Source: Cyanobacteria bacterium REEB67 | GTDB taxonomy: Bacteria > Cyanobacteriota > Vampirovibrionia > Obscuribacterales > Obscuribacteraceae | Assembly: GCA_018971775.1 (NCBI GenBank) | Contig: JAGXAB010000036.1 | Span: 1-57,871, forward strand | Length of the DNA: 57,871 nt | Direction: 5' to 3' | Part shown: one piece after another, positions 26,705 to 35,146 of the stretch | Layout of the letters: each line of letters opens with the position of its first letter | How positions within the stretch are numbered: position 1 is the first letter of the stretch | Program-made: the position numbers and the translations under genes | The notes under the pieces: generated by a model | The model's database searches: none | What the model was told of the DNA's origin: nothing | What the model saw: the letters and a program-made list of their open reading frames with translations, nothing else

Positions 26705-27442
26705 TCAGACGCCCCGCACCAGACTGACGAAAACCTCTTCCAGCCTCTCTTTTTCTGTTTTCCTCTTCAATTCGTCAAGGGAGCCGATCGCCAGCAATTT
26801 GCCTTCATTGATCACGCCGATGCGATCGCAGAGCTTAGTCGCCTCATCCATACTGTGCGTGGAAAGTAAAATCGATTTGCCCTCGGCTTTAGCCACCCGG
26901 ATAAAATCGTGCATAGACTGAGCGGCCAGGACATCGAGGCCGGTGGACGGTTCGTCTAGAATCATCAGTTTGGGATTGTGCACGATCGCCCGGGCAATCG
27001 AGACTTTTTGCCTGGTGCCCTGCGACAGACCAGCGCAACGCGCATCGATATACTTTTCAAAATCAAGGCTCTGAGCCAGCTGCAACGTGCGAATCTTGAC
27101 CGCCGCCTCGTCCAGGCCGCAGAGTCGGCCAAAATAGTGCAGGATTTCGCGCGGTGTCAGTCGGTCATAGAGACCCGATGTCGACGACAGGAAGCCCATC
27201 ATCGTGCGGGCTCGATCGGGATGAGCAAAGATGTCGACATCATCGATCGTAGCTCTGCCGCTGGTCGGACTCAATATAGTGGCAATGATGCGCAGTGTCG
27301 TCGTTTTACCGGCACCGTTCGTTCCGAGCAGTCCAAATATTTCCCCCGCCTGCACATCAAAAGATATGTCATCGCAGGCGAAGAATTCACCACGTTGCTT
27401 TTCGTAAAATCGTTTGCTGATTGACTGGACCGAAAGAGACAT
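26705..27442 (-). CDS. ABC transporter ATP-binding protein (NatA-like)
   Basis: A complete ABC ATPase of 245 residues: Walker A GTNGAGKTTT near 40, signature LSQGTRQKVSIA near 140, Walker B LMILDEPSTGLD near 160, and the H-loop STHSMDEA. It energises the two permeases that flank it. The set resembles the Bacillus Na+ exporter NatAB, but substrate is not determined. It is 17 bases after the upstream permease gene. Confidence 0.94.
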   Translation of the reverse strand: MSLSVQSISKRFYEKQRGEFFACDDISFDVQAGEIFGLLGTNGAGKTTTLRIIATILSPTSGRATIDDVDIFAHPDRARTMMGFLSSTSGLYDRLTPREILHYFGRLCGLDEAAVKIRTLQLAQSLDFEKYIDARCAGLSQGTRQKVSIARAIVHNPKLMILDEPSTGLDVLAAQSMHDFIRVAKAEGKSILLSTHSMDEATKLCDRIGVINEGKLLAIGSLDELKRKTEKERLEEVFVSLVRGV

Positions 27443-27459
27443 CGTTATTTTTAAATTCC

Positions 27460-28698
27460 TTATTTATCAAAAAGCAGCAGCGAGGTAATCTTTGTCGTCA
27501 AGGCAACAATGATCGGCACCTCCAGAAAGGTGATTAGATGAGGCAGAGCAAAAACATCGCCATTGAATAAGCTGCGCATCACAAGCAAATTATTCAAGAG
27601 AGGCACGAGGGCAGTCGTATTGTTCAGCTCGATGGTAGGTAGAAGTGCCACCAGGGGTACGAGCATGAAGACAGTGAGCGGCAGCGATATCCACTGCTGC
27701 GAGGCCCGCACCGTGCGACAAAATGACGCCGTCAGCATGAGCAGGGAAGAATAGACAAGGGCGATGGCCAGATATGACATTAGCACCCAGGGCATTTGCT
27801 CCGCACTGATTTTAAGCGTAATTTTGAAAGCCTCAATGCCTTTGACCGATTCGGAGCCCATCACAGCGAGACTGCTGTCGGCGGCCATGCTGATGAGATT
27901 GAGCGAACCGGCGAGCAAAGCCAGAGCGCTGACGGCGACGAGCTTGGCCGTGATCACAAACCAGCGATTGACGGGCAGCATCAACATGCCCTCGATAGTA
28001 TTGCGCTCAAATTCTTCCGAGGTGGCGGCGATAGCCGGGTAAGCGCCACCAAGGGCGACGTTGAAGAGACTGAAAAAAACAAGCCCCAGGGCCAGAGAAA
28101 AAACTTCGGATTTGCCGCGATTGAGGTTTCTTTGCTCGACCTTTTGTATTTTAAAATCGGCTGGATTGAGACCGCGACCGACAAGAGCCTTATTTAGAGA
28201 GACTTTGTAATCGCTCCGCAACTCATCGTTGACCTGTTCGACAGCGTGATTGGTAATCAAGGAAGCAGGCACCATCGCTTCCACTTCTGTTTTCGGCGGC
28301 TCGTCCAGAGGCGTTTTTTTAGCGGACGCATCATTTATATTGGTGTCTTTTACCGGCACTTCATCGAGAAGCAGAGCGATGCGACCGCTGAAGAGATCGG
28401 CCCGTCCGACGGCCCCCTCCACCTTCTGAAAATGGCAGTTGGCAGCCAGCAAGCGGTCGACGACAGCGAGCTTCTCTTTGCCCTGGCGATCGGCGACGAC
28501 GCCGTATTTCATCTGTGCTTTAGTCTCGGCTTCCTGCTTCATGACAAACATTTCAATGCCGCCGACGAGAAGGAGCGGATAGATCACCGCCGGCACGACA
28601 AAGGTATAAATCAGGACGTCTTTATCCCTAAAAACATGATTAAACTCTTTCCAGAGCAGAAGACGAAGAGTAGCAAGCGCGCTTTGGATATTGTTCAA
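27460..28698 (-). CDS. ABC-2 type permease (NatB-like)
   Basis: A 412-residue membrane protein with a first helix near residues 27-45 (VLIYTFVVPAVIYPLLLVGG), a large external loop of ~150 residues, and about five more helices; the RNTIEGMLMLPVNRWFVITAKLVAV segment is typical of NatB-family permeases. It pairs with the CPBP-fused permease, giving a heterodimeric exporter. It starts 6 bases downstream of the mobA stop, so the exporter is likely expressed from the same transcript. Confidence 0.88.
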   Translation of the reverse strand: MNNIQSALATLRLLLWKEFNHVFRDKDVLIYTFVVPAVIYPLLLVGGIEMFVMKQEAETKAQMKYGVVADRQGKEKLAVVDRLLAANCHFQKVEGAVGRADLFSGRIALLLDEVPVKDTNINDASAKKTPLDEPPKTEVEAMVPASLITNHAVEQVNDELRSDYKVSLNKALVGRGLNPADFKIQKVEQRNLNRGKSEVFSLALGLVFFSLFNVALGGAYPAIAATSEEFERNTIEGMLMLPVNRWFVITAKLVAVSALALLAGSLNLISMAADSSLAVMGSESVKGIEAFKITLKISAEQMPWVLMSYLAIALVYSSLLMLTASFCRTVRASQQWISLPLTVFMLVPLVALLPTIELNNTTALVPLLNNLLVMRSLFNGDVFALPHLITFLEVPIIVALTTKITSLLLFDK

Positions 28699-28703
28699 AG
28701 CAT

Positions 28704-29417
28704 TTAGCTGTTTTGTTTGCGCACATTGATTTGACTGACAGGGCTGGCCGAGCTACGCGTAATCAGCCGCGAATAATCCTGCGGTGTATTGACATTGAAG
28801 TAGGAGGGCAAATTGGCTTCAATGGCGCCTTCGTCAATTTGAAAAGTCGAGCTGTTCAAACCGGAGAGAAAATCTTTGAGGGACAGGTCGCCGTTAAAAA
28901 GAGATTCTTCCAGGGGTTTGATGCAATTTTTCGAATAAACACCGAGTAGAGGCTCGATGCCGTCTTCATGCGCCGCTACGACGACATCATGCTCGTGGCG
29001 CTGCCGGACCAGCTCGCGGACCAGCTTGCCGTCGACGAGAGGCATGTCGCAGGCGATCACAAAAGCATGTGGAAATTGCGAGACGAGCAGGCCCGACAAA
29101 ATGCCGCCCAGGGGTCCGCGATAGGGCAAAATGTCTTTGACGACGTCCACTTCCAGATCTTCGTAAGACTCGGGCTCGTTGGCGACGATGAAAGTCTCGG
29201 AAAAAAGATCCTCGATGACATTGAGAATGTGATTGATCATCGTCGTGCCGTTGTAGGGCAAAAAGGCCTTGGGCCTGCCCATGCGCTTCGACTTGCCGCC
29301 GCAGAGCACCAGTGCCGTCACGGGCAGAGGAAGCGTTTCCCTGGTTTCAGTCTCGATGACCATACTCGTCTTTTTTGAGTTCACCGGTGAGATGTCTGAC
29401 ATGAGCGTACCCGCCAT
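28704..29417 (-). CDS. mobA: Molybdenum cofactor guanylyltransferase MobA
   Basis: MobA joins GMP to molybdopterin to give the bis-MGD or MGD form of the molybdenum cofactor. The nucleotide-binding start is clear: LVLCGGKSKRMGRPKAFLPY near residues 36-55, followed by GPLGGILSGL and FVIACDMPLVD (metal-binding Asp). Length 237 with a ~35-residue N-terminal extension. The ATG at 29417 has AAGGG about 10 bases upstream; an in-frame ATG at 29402 is an alternative. No other cofactor genes are nearby. Related NTP transferases are possible but the motifs fit MobA. Confidence 0.85.
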   Translation of the reverse strand: MAGTLMSDISPVNSKKTSMVIETETRETLPLPVTALVLCGGKSKRMGRPKAFLPYNGTTMINHILNVIEDLFSETFIVANEPESYEDLEVDVVKDILPYRGPLGGILSGLLVSQFPHAFVIACDMPLVDGKLVRELVRQRHEHDVVVAAHEDGIEPLLGVYSKNCIKPLEESLFNGDLSLKDFLSGLNSSTFQIDEGAIEANLPSYFNVNTPQDYSRLITRSSASPVSQINVRKQNS

Positions 29418-29477
29418 CAATAAATACCCTTATATATGGATTCCTAATTTCCCGATGCGACCAATCGCCCGGGGGGA

Positions 29478-30335
29478 TTATTCGCCTTTATAGACGGGGG
29501 AGCGTTTCTCGGCAAAAGCGGCCAGCCCTTCCAGGCGGTCTTTTGTATTGATTAACTGCATGTATGCGTTTTTTTCGATGGCCAGGGCTGATTCCATGTC
29601 GCGGTCATAGCCGTCGTCAATGGCGATTTTGGCCTGCTTCAAACTGAGGGGAGCGGCTTTGGCGATTTCGTGAGCCCATTTGCGCACCTCTTCGATGAGG
29701 GGAAGCAAATAGGCGCCTGCGGAGGCGCGCTTGCCTTCTTCGGAATAGACAAAGGTGTGATCGAGCTCGATCACTTTGTGCACGAGGCCGATGTGATGAG
29801 CTTCTTTGGCGGTGAGCGGAGTGGCGGCGAGAATCACTTCTTTGGCCCGCGACTTGCCGATCAAGCGAGGCAGTCTCTGCGTACCGCCGGCGCCGGGGAT
29901 GATACCGAGGCGCACTTCAGTCAATTTCAACTCGGCTGTATTGACCATCACACGCAGATCACAAGCGAGAGCCATTTCAAAACCGCCACCAAATGCCGAG
30001 CCATTCAAAGCAGCAATAACGGGCTGCGGCATAGTCTCGATGGTGCGCATCACTTTTTGAATCAGCGAGATATAAGCGATCACCTCATCCTGGGACATAG
30101 TCTTGCGCTCAGCCAGATCGGCCCCGGCACAAAAAGCTTTCAGCCCGGCTCCGATGATGCAGATTACACGCGTATTTTTGTCTTCGGCCAGATCGGTCAG
30201 CGCTTCCATCAACGCCTTGAGCAATTCACGGTTGAGGCAGTTGGCGACCTTCGGCCGGTGCAACTTAACCCAGGCCACGTCGCTTTCTTTTTCGACAATC
30301 AACACAGAATCAACAGTGGTATCGCTAATGCTCAC
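29478..30335 (-). CDS. Enoyl-CoA hydratase/isomerase family protein (possible methylglutaconyl-CoA hydratase)
   Basis: A crotonase of 285 residues. Both catalytic glutamates are present with the usual 20-residue spacing, Glu120 in GGGFEMALACDLRV and Glu140 in LTEVRLGIIPGAGGTQRL, so it should be a hydratase. The oxyanion loop AFCAGADL is at 67-74. It starts with GTG and has GAGGAG 8 bases upstream. It is 25 bases downstream of an HMG-CoA lyase gene. In leucine breakdown methylglutaconyl-CoA hydratase makes HMG-CoA for that lyase, so this substrate is the best guess from context. Confidence 0.9.
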   Translation of the reverse strand: MSISDTTVDSVLIVEKESDVAWVKLHRPKVANCLNRELLKALMEALTDLAEDKNTRVICIIGAGLKAFCAGADLAERKTMSQDEVIAYISLIQKVMRTIETMPQPVIAALNGSAFGGGFEMALACDLRVMVNTAELKLTEVRLGIIPGAGGTQRLPRLIGKSRAKEVILAATPLTAKEAHHIGLVHKVIELDHTFVYSEEGKRASAGAYLLPLIEEVRKWAHEIAKAAPLSLKQAKIAIDDGYDRDMESALAIEKNAYMQLINTKDRLEGLAAFAEKRSPVYKGE

Positions 30336-30360
30336 TCAATTTCTCCTCAGATTTCCATGT

Positions 30361-31302
30361 TTAGCCGGCACTGGCACATTTTTGCTGGCGTTCGGCCAGG
30401 CGAGCTTTGAGATAGCGACCGGGCAGGGCGCGTCCTAAAATTTCCTGGGCCAGCTGACCGGCATCGGTCAATTTTTCCAGATCGATCCCCGTGGCGATGC
30501 CCATGCCGGAGAGCATATAGACGAGATCTTCGGTAGCCAGATTGCCGGAAGCCCCCGGCGCATAAGGACATCCGCCCAGGCCGCCAATGGAAGCGTCAAA
30601 GATGGTGATACCAGATTCGATACCAGCAACGACATTGGCCAGAGCCGTGCCGCGCGTATCGTGGAAATGCAAAGCCAGCTTTTCGAGCGGTACTTCGGCC
30701 CCGAGCAGCTTGACCAGGGTAAGGACCTGATTGGGCGTGGCCGCGCCAATGGTATCCCCGAGCGAAATTTCATCGACGCCCATGGCCAGCAGCTTCTTGC
30801 TGATATCGAGACTGGCGGCAGGACTGATCTGCCCTTCGTAAGGGCAGGCAAAAACGGTGGAAACATAGCAGCGTACGCGCTTGCCATCAGCCTTGGCGAC
30901 GGCTGCCACCTCGGCCATGGTGGCCAGCGCTTCAGCGATCGTTTTATTGATATTTTTCTTGCTGTGGCTCTCAGAGGCGGACAAGAAAAGATTGATCTGC
31001 TTCAAACCAGCCGCCGAAGCCGCTTCATAGCCTTTCAAATTGGGCACGAGTGCACTGAAATTGAGCCTGGCCAGGGCCGGCTCCTGCATCACCTGACGAG
31101 CGAGCTCGGGGCCGTCCGCCAATTGCGGGATCCACTTGGGCGAAACAAAAGACGTAATCTCGATTTGATTGAGACCGGCTCTGGCGAGCTTTTCGATCAA
31201 GGCAAGCTTATCGGCGGTAGCGATAGTCGCCGCCTCATTCTGCAACCCGTCACGCGGGCCGACCTCGACTATCTGAACGCTTGCCGGAAGGGTCTCGAAC
31301 AT
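30361..31302 (-). CDS. Hydroxymethylglutaryl-CoA lyase
   Basis: HMG-CoA lyase splits HMG-CoA into acetyl-CoA and acetoacetate. The TIM-barrel protein (313 residues) shows the catalytic Arg17-Asp18 in VEVGPRDGLQNE, TSFVSPKWIPQLAD, the LHFHDTRGTALAN metal-binding histidines, and the GCPYAPGASGNLATEDL loop with the signature cysteine. All key residues are there. It is 45 bases downstream of a biotinyl-domain gene and upstream of the enoyl-CoA hydratase: a leucine/isovalerate-type degradation set. Confidence 0.95.
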   Translation of the reverse strand: MFETLPASVQIVEVGPRDGLQNEAATIATADKLALIEKLARAGLNQIEITSFVSPKWIPQLADGPELARQVMQEPALARLNFSALVPNLKGYEAASAAGLKQINLFLSASESHSKKNINKTIAEALATMAEVAAVAKADGKRVRCYVSTVFACPYEGQISPAASLDISKKLLAMGVDEISLGDTIGAATPNQVLTLVKLLGAEVPLEKLALHFHDTRGTALANVVAGIESGITIFDASIGGLGGCPYAPGASGNLATEDLVYMLSGMGIATGIDLEKLTDAGQLAQEILGRALPGRYLKARLAERQQKCASAG

Positions 31303-31347
31303 ACTTTGTCCTCGTTCCGTCGTCTGGCGACGACCCCTGACTTTAGT

Positions 31348-31560
31348 CTAGCCAAGCACCATCAAAACATCGCCTTCGTTGACGAAGTCGCCGATGGCAA
31401 CTTTTATTCCAGTCACCTTGCCTTCCTGATCCGAGGCAACGGGCAACTGCATTTTCATTGATTCAAGGATGGCCACATCCATTCCGTCGGTCACTTCATC
31501 GCCGCTATTGACGAGGATTTCGACAACCACACCGGCCATCATCGAGACGATCTGCTTCAT
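31348..31560 (-). CDS. Biotin/lipoyl attachment domain protein (biotin carboxyl carrier)
   Basis: A 70-residue protein consisting only of a biotinyl domain. The biotinylation site is Lys36 in ESMKM, with the flanking beta strands and a GDFVNEGDVLMVLG end. It would carry CO2 between a biotin carboxylase and a carboxyltransferase. Neither partner subunit is in the window. Its neighbours suggest methylcrotonyl-CoA or a related acyl-CoA carboxylase. Confidence 0.92.
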   Translation of the reverse strand: MKQIVSMMAGVVVEILVNSGDEVTDGMDVAILESMKMQLPVASDQEGKVTGIKVAIGDFVNEGDVLMVLG

Positions 31561-31657
31561 GGCAAAACTCTTCCCTTTAGTCTAAGTCACCGGCAAATGG
31601 TAACAAAGCCTAAAGAGCCGTGCATGACGGGCATCTTATCAAGCAGCCAGGAGGCGC

Positions 31658-33910
31658 TTATTTTTTGAACAGGCCGCGCAGTGCGTCGTTGATCTTCTTG
31701 GCACCCTCGTCGGCTTCTTCGCCGCCCTTGTTGCCGCCGGTATTTTCGTCCTGTCCTGGGTCTGAGCCCTGAGTTTGCTCGTCGCCGCCGCCCCAATCAA
31801 AAGCCGGGGTTGCTTCCCGCCTTCTGCGATTGCGCGGATTGGAGAGTAGTGCTCCACCAGCCGCACCGGCGAGACTGGACCGCTTGGCTTCACCGCCTTC
31901 GGAGCCGCCTTCTTGAGGCGAGGGAGCGCCCCAGGGATTGTTGGAGACAGGCTGGGGAGCGGCATCTTGAGGTGAGGGAGCGCCCCAGGGATTGTTGGAG
32001 GCTGAGGGAGAAGCTGCAGCGGGCTGAGGGCTGGCAGCCGGAGCGGAAGGAGCAGGTGCGCCCCAGACCGAATCGGCGGGATTTGCCGAGGGAGCGCCGG
32101 GCTGACCGTAAGGTGCAGCTGCAGGCGGCGGCGGAGCGAAGGGAGAAGCGGGTTGAGGTTGCCCCCAATTTTGAGGTGGGGCAGCAGCCTGTGCCGGCGA
32201 TGGGCTCTCACCCCAATCACCCCAGGCACCGGCAACCGCGCCGCTGCTAGGCGGCTGGGTAATCGACTGGTCGGGGGCGCCTACAGCCGGCAATACATCG
32301 GATGTACTGCCTTGACCAGTGGAACTCTGCGTATTTGGCGTGATCCAATCTTCGCCGAAATCACCCCAGGCCGCGCCGCCGGGGGCGGCTGGGGCACCAG
32401 GTTGAATCTCATTAGATTGAATGGCATCGGCAGCAGCGTCGACGTCGGCAAAAGGACTGCCCTGACCGGTGGGAGGATTGAGCGAAGCGGCATTGCCGGG
32501 TTGAAAATTGGGCGGTACGGGGGTGCCCGCTTGAGGATTGAGGTCAGGCGGTGCGCCGAAGCCCCAGGGATCGGCAGAAGCAGACTGGGGCGCAGCCGGC
32601 TCGGCGGCTGGCGGAGCGCTCGTCGGGCTGCCCCAGACACTGGCCGGATCATTTGAATAAGAATTTGGCGAAGCGGCCGGCGCACTGCCGGCTGCATGTC
32701 CCCAGGGATCGGCCGGAGGAGCGGCTGGAGCACCGCCGCCATAAGCTGCGGCCCCGTAGCCGCCGCCTGGTTGGGACTGCTCGTAACTGGGGAAAGGAGC
32801 GGCCGCGGCATTAGCACCACCATCGGTGGCATGGCTGCTGACCACGGGAGAAATGTTCGGCATGATTACATCGGGGGAACTGGCCGGCGGGGTGTTACCC
32901 AGGGCGTTCAATATCGGATCATTGACCGGTGCCTCGGCAGAAGGAGGCGGTGGCCAATCGGATGCGGACGAGACACTCACAGCTGGTGGCTGTTGAGCTG
33001 GTAGAGATTGGAAGGTAGCATCGGCCTGGGCGTAGGAGAGATTTGTTGCCGAAGCAGCCGACTCACGGGCGGCCTCTTCTTGAGCTCTGGCATCGGCAGC
33101 AGCTTTAGCTTCTGCCTCCGCATCGGCTTTCGCTCTGGCAGCGTTTTCCGCCTCGGCTCGCGCCTTCTCGTCGGCTTCTTGTTTAGCTTTTGCGTCGGCT
33201 TCTTCTCTCGCTTTGGTCTCAGCGTCTAATTTTGCTTGAACCTCTATTTCAGCCTTGGCAGCGTCATCAGCATCCTTTTTGGCCTTAGCATCTGCTTCTG
33301 CTCTGGTCTTGGCCTCAGACTCGGCTTTCGCAGCGGCTTCGGCTTCGGCTTTTGCAGCGGCCCGCGCTTCTGCTCTTGTTTCCGATTTGGACTTAGTTTC
33401 GCTTTTGCCATCGGCGCCAGCTTCAGTGCCGGATGGGGCGGAGGTCACAGTTGGAGCAGGGCCGGAAATACCTGAGATCGTCGGTTTGTTGCGATCGCGG
33501 GGAGCGACCACAACCGGCTCGGCAGAGGCCGGAGCAGGCTCTTCGATGTCCGCTTCAGCGGTCGGCTCGAGAGCTGGCGCCGCTTCTACATGGTTGATCT
33601 CGACGGCGGCGGAGGCGGATGTAGCCGCGGTCGTGGAGAAGGCGGGGCTGACATTTTTTGAAGCGGTCTCACTGCTTAACGCATAGCCGCGCTCCATCTG
33701 CCAGTTGCCGGTCAAATAGCGTTCGCGCATCGCGTCGATCTTGTCGCGATCTTTGGCCAGACCATCAAGCTTCTGTTTGTTTTGCTCGATCCGAGAATCA
33801 AGCTCAACGATCTGTTGTTCGATAATGTCCCGCTCTTCGCGCAGGACCATTTCCTTTTCGGTAAACTCGTTTAGAAGCTCCCGCAACATCTCGAGGTTGA
33901 TAGCTGCCAT
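31658..33910 (-). CDS. Large low-complexity protein with coiled coil, TolA-like stretch and WG motifs
   Basis: The start at 33910 is supported by CAGGAG (33922-33927) upstream; an ATG at 33955 is in frame but less likely. Order: a coiled coil in the first ~60 residues (LRELLNEFTEKEMVLREERD, then IEQQIVELDSRIEQNKQK); a ~120-residue linker; an Ala/Glu/Lys/Asp helix with heptad-like KAEAEAAAKAE pattern at ~165-290, like TolA; then ~400 residues of Pro/Ala/Gly/Ser-rich disordered sequence with about ten spaced Trp-Gly motifs (DPWG, SVWG, NPWG, AAWGDFGED); and a basic patch NPRNRRRR near the end. No signal peptide. I do not recognise it. Its role is unknown; the motif spacing suggests many weak binding sites. 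Confidence 0.75.
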   Translation of the reverse strand: MAAINLEMLRELLNEFTEKEMVLREERDIIEQQIVELDSRIEQNKQKLDGLAKDRDKIDAMRERYLTGNWQMERGYALSSETASKNVSPAFSTTAATSASAAVEINHVEAAPALEPTAEADIEEPAPASAEPVVVAPRDRNKPTISGISGPAPTVTSAPSGTEAGADGKSETKSKSETRAEARAAAKAEAEAAAKAESEAKTRAEADAKAKKDADDAAKAEIEVQAKLDAETKAREEADAKAKQEADEKARAEAENAARAKADAEAEAKAAADARAQEEAARESAASATNLSYAQADATFQSLPAQQPPAVSVSSASDWPPPPSAEAPVNDPILNALGNTPPASSPDVIMPNISPVVSSHATDGGANAAAAPFPSYEQSQPGGGYGAAAYGGGAPAAPPADPWGHAAGSAPAASPNSYSNDPASVWGSPTSAPPAAEPAAPQSASADPWGFGAPPDLNPQAGTPVPPNFQPGNAASLNPPTGQGSPFADVDAAADAIQSNEIQPGAPAAPGGAAWGDFGEDWITPNTQSSTGQGSTSDVLPAVGAPDQSITQPPSSGAVAGAWGDWGESPSPAQAAAPPQNWGQPQPASPFAPPPPAAAPYGQPGAPSANPADSVWGAPAPSAPAASPQPAAASPSASNNPWGAPSPQDAAPQPVSNNPWGAPSPQEGGSEGGEAKRSSLAGAAGGALLSNPRNRRRREATPAFDWGGGDEQTQGSDPGQDENTGGNKGGEEADEGAKKINDALRGLFKK

Positions 33911-34155
33911 AAAATTGTCTGCTCCTGGATGACAAGTGAGCAAAGGCTTTCTCACTACAAGATTTCTACCACTTGTGTGACAATTTAACCACGTCCGTGG
34001 CCACAGCGCTTAGTATCCGGCAATCAGATACTCACCGGCGGCGGTGCTCGGAGTAAAAATGAGAATAGGCGCTTTATTTATCAGGCACTCAAAAAGCTCA
34101 TGGCCAGGGGTTATTGCCCGTAGCCATGTAGATTATCTGCTGCAATTTTTATTGC

Positions 34156-34962
34156 TTAAACAGCAGCTTCTTCGCCACCCTCCTGGCGGGCGTAGTTTTT
34201 GGTTTCCTGCACCATGGCTGAGAACAGCCACATGCAGAGCTGGTCAAGGGTTTCCACCGGTGGATTGCTGTCCTGCATGCGCCACATCATGCCCTGCTCG
34301 GTTATCTTGACCTGGAGGACGGCGATCGCTTTGTAGTCATTTTCAGTGCGGCTGAGAGCCATCACTTTGCTGGTCGGCACAAGGAAGCACTCGACTTTGT
34401 CATCGCAGCCCCGCACGACGAGCGAACAGAGTTTGGTCGAAAAACGGGCGCGGAAATAAGTCTTGGTTTCTTCCGCCTCGCGGAAACGGTTATAACGAGT
34501 GACTTCGGTCACATCTCCAGAAATCGAGCCCGAAACATGCAACTCGGTGCCGTTGGCGACCTGGTTAAATTCGAACATATAGCGCTGGAGCAAGCCATAG
34601 ATTTTGTCGACGAGAATGGCAATACCGGACTTATAGATCGATTCGCGGTAGACCTCCTGCAAATGCACGCCGCGCTGGTCGGCGAGAAATTGCAGCGACT
34701 CCTGCTTGAGCTGCGACATCCAGTCATTGCCGTGCGCAACCGGCTCAGACTCGTGGTAAACGAGTATCTGTTCAGAATTGGCCATAGACCAATCGGCCCC
34801 TGGTGCAGCGCCACCGATCGCACCATTGGAAAACATCGAACGGTCGACCTGACGGCCGGGAGCGTTAGTCTGCGGAGCAGGTTGAGTCGGATTGGAATCT
34901 AGAAACTTGCGGGAATCTTTCCTATCCTTGTTTTGATGTCTCGGATCATTTTTTCCAAACAT
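34156..34962 (-). CDS. Hypothetical protein
   Basis: A 268-residue soluble protein with a polar, Asn/Asp/Lys-rich first 60 residues and a compact remainder (YRESIYKSGIAILVDKIYGLLQRYMFEF; SGDVTEVTRYNRFREAEETKTYFRARFS; CFLVPTSKVMAL). The pattern of strands and an amphipathic helix suggests a small alpha/beta domain, but I know no family. A good site AGGGGAC stands 8 bases before the ATG. It is single, with 200 and 184 bases of gap on the sides. Confidence 0.75.
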   Translation of the reverse strand: MFGKNDPRHQNKDRKDSRKFLDSNPTQPAPQTNAPGRQVDRSMFSNGAIGGAAPGADWSMANSEQILVYHESEPVAHGNDWMSQLKQESLQFLADQRGVHLQEVYRESIYKSGIAILVDKIYGLLQRYMFEFNQVANGTELHVSGSISGDVTEVTRYNRFREAEETKTYFRARFSTKLCSLVVRGCDDKVECFLVPTSKVMALSRTENDYKAIAVLQVKITEQGMMWRMQDSNPPVETLDQLCMWLFSAMVQETKNYARQEGGEEAAV

Positions 34963-35146
34963 TCATCTGTCCCCTGATCAAGCAAAAACTACGCCAACCG
35001 ACACCATCAAGAAATGTATGCCCAACTCAGGTCATTTTGAATCTCATTGTGACCATCCCAAAGGCTACAAAGTTCCACTTTTTTGCGGAAATTTTGATTA
35101 AACCTTGGGCCCGATATTAGCAGGGGATATACCCGCCCTGGACAAT

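Noticed and set aside
33255..33686. Ala/Ser-rich + frame opposite the TolA-like stretch
   Set aside because: Complement of a repetitive GCN/GAN codon region; repetitive composition keeps the antisense frame open.
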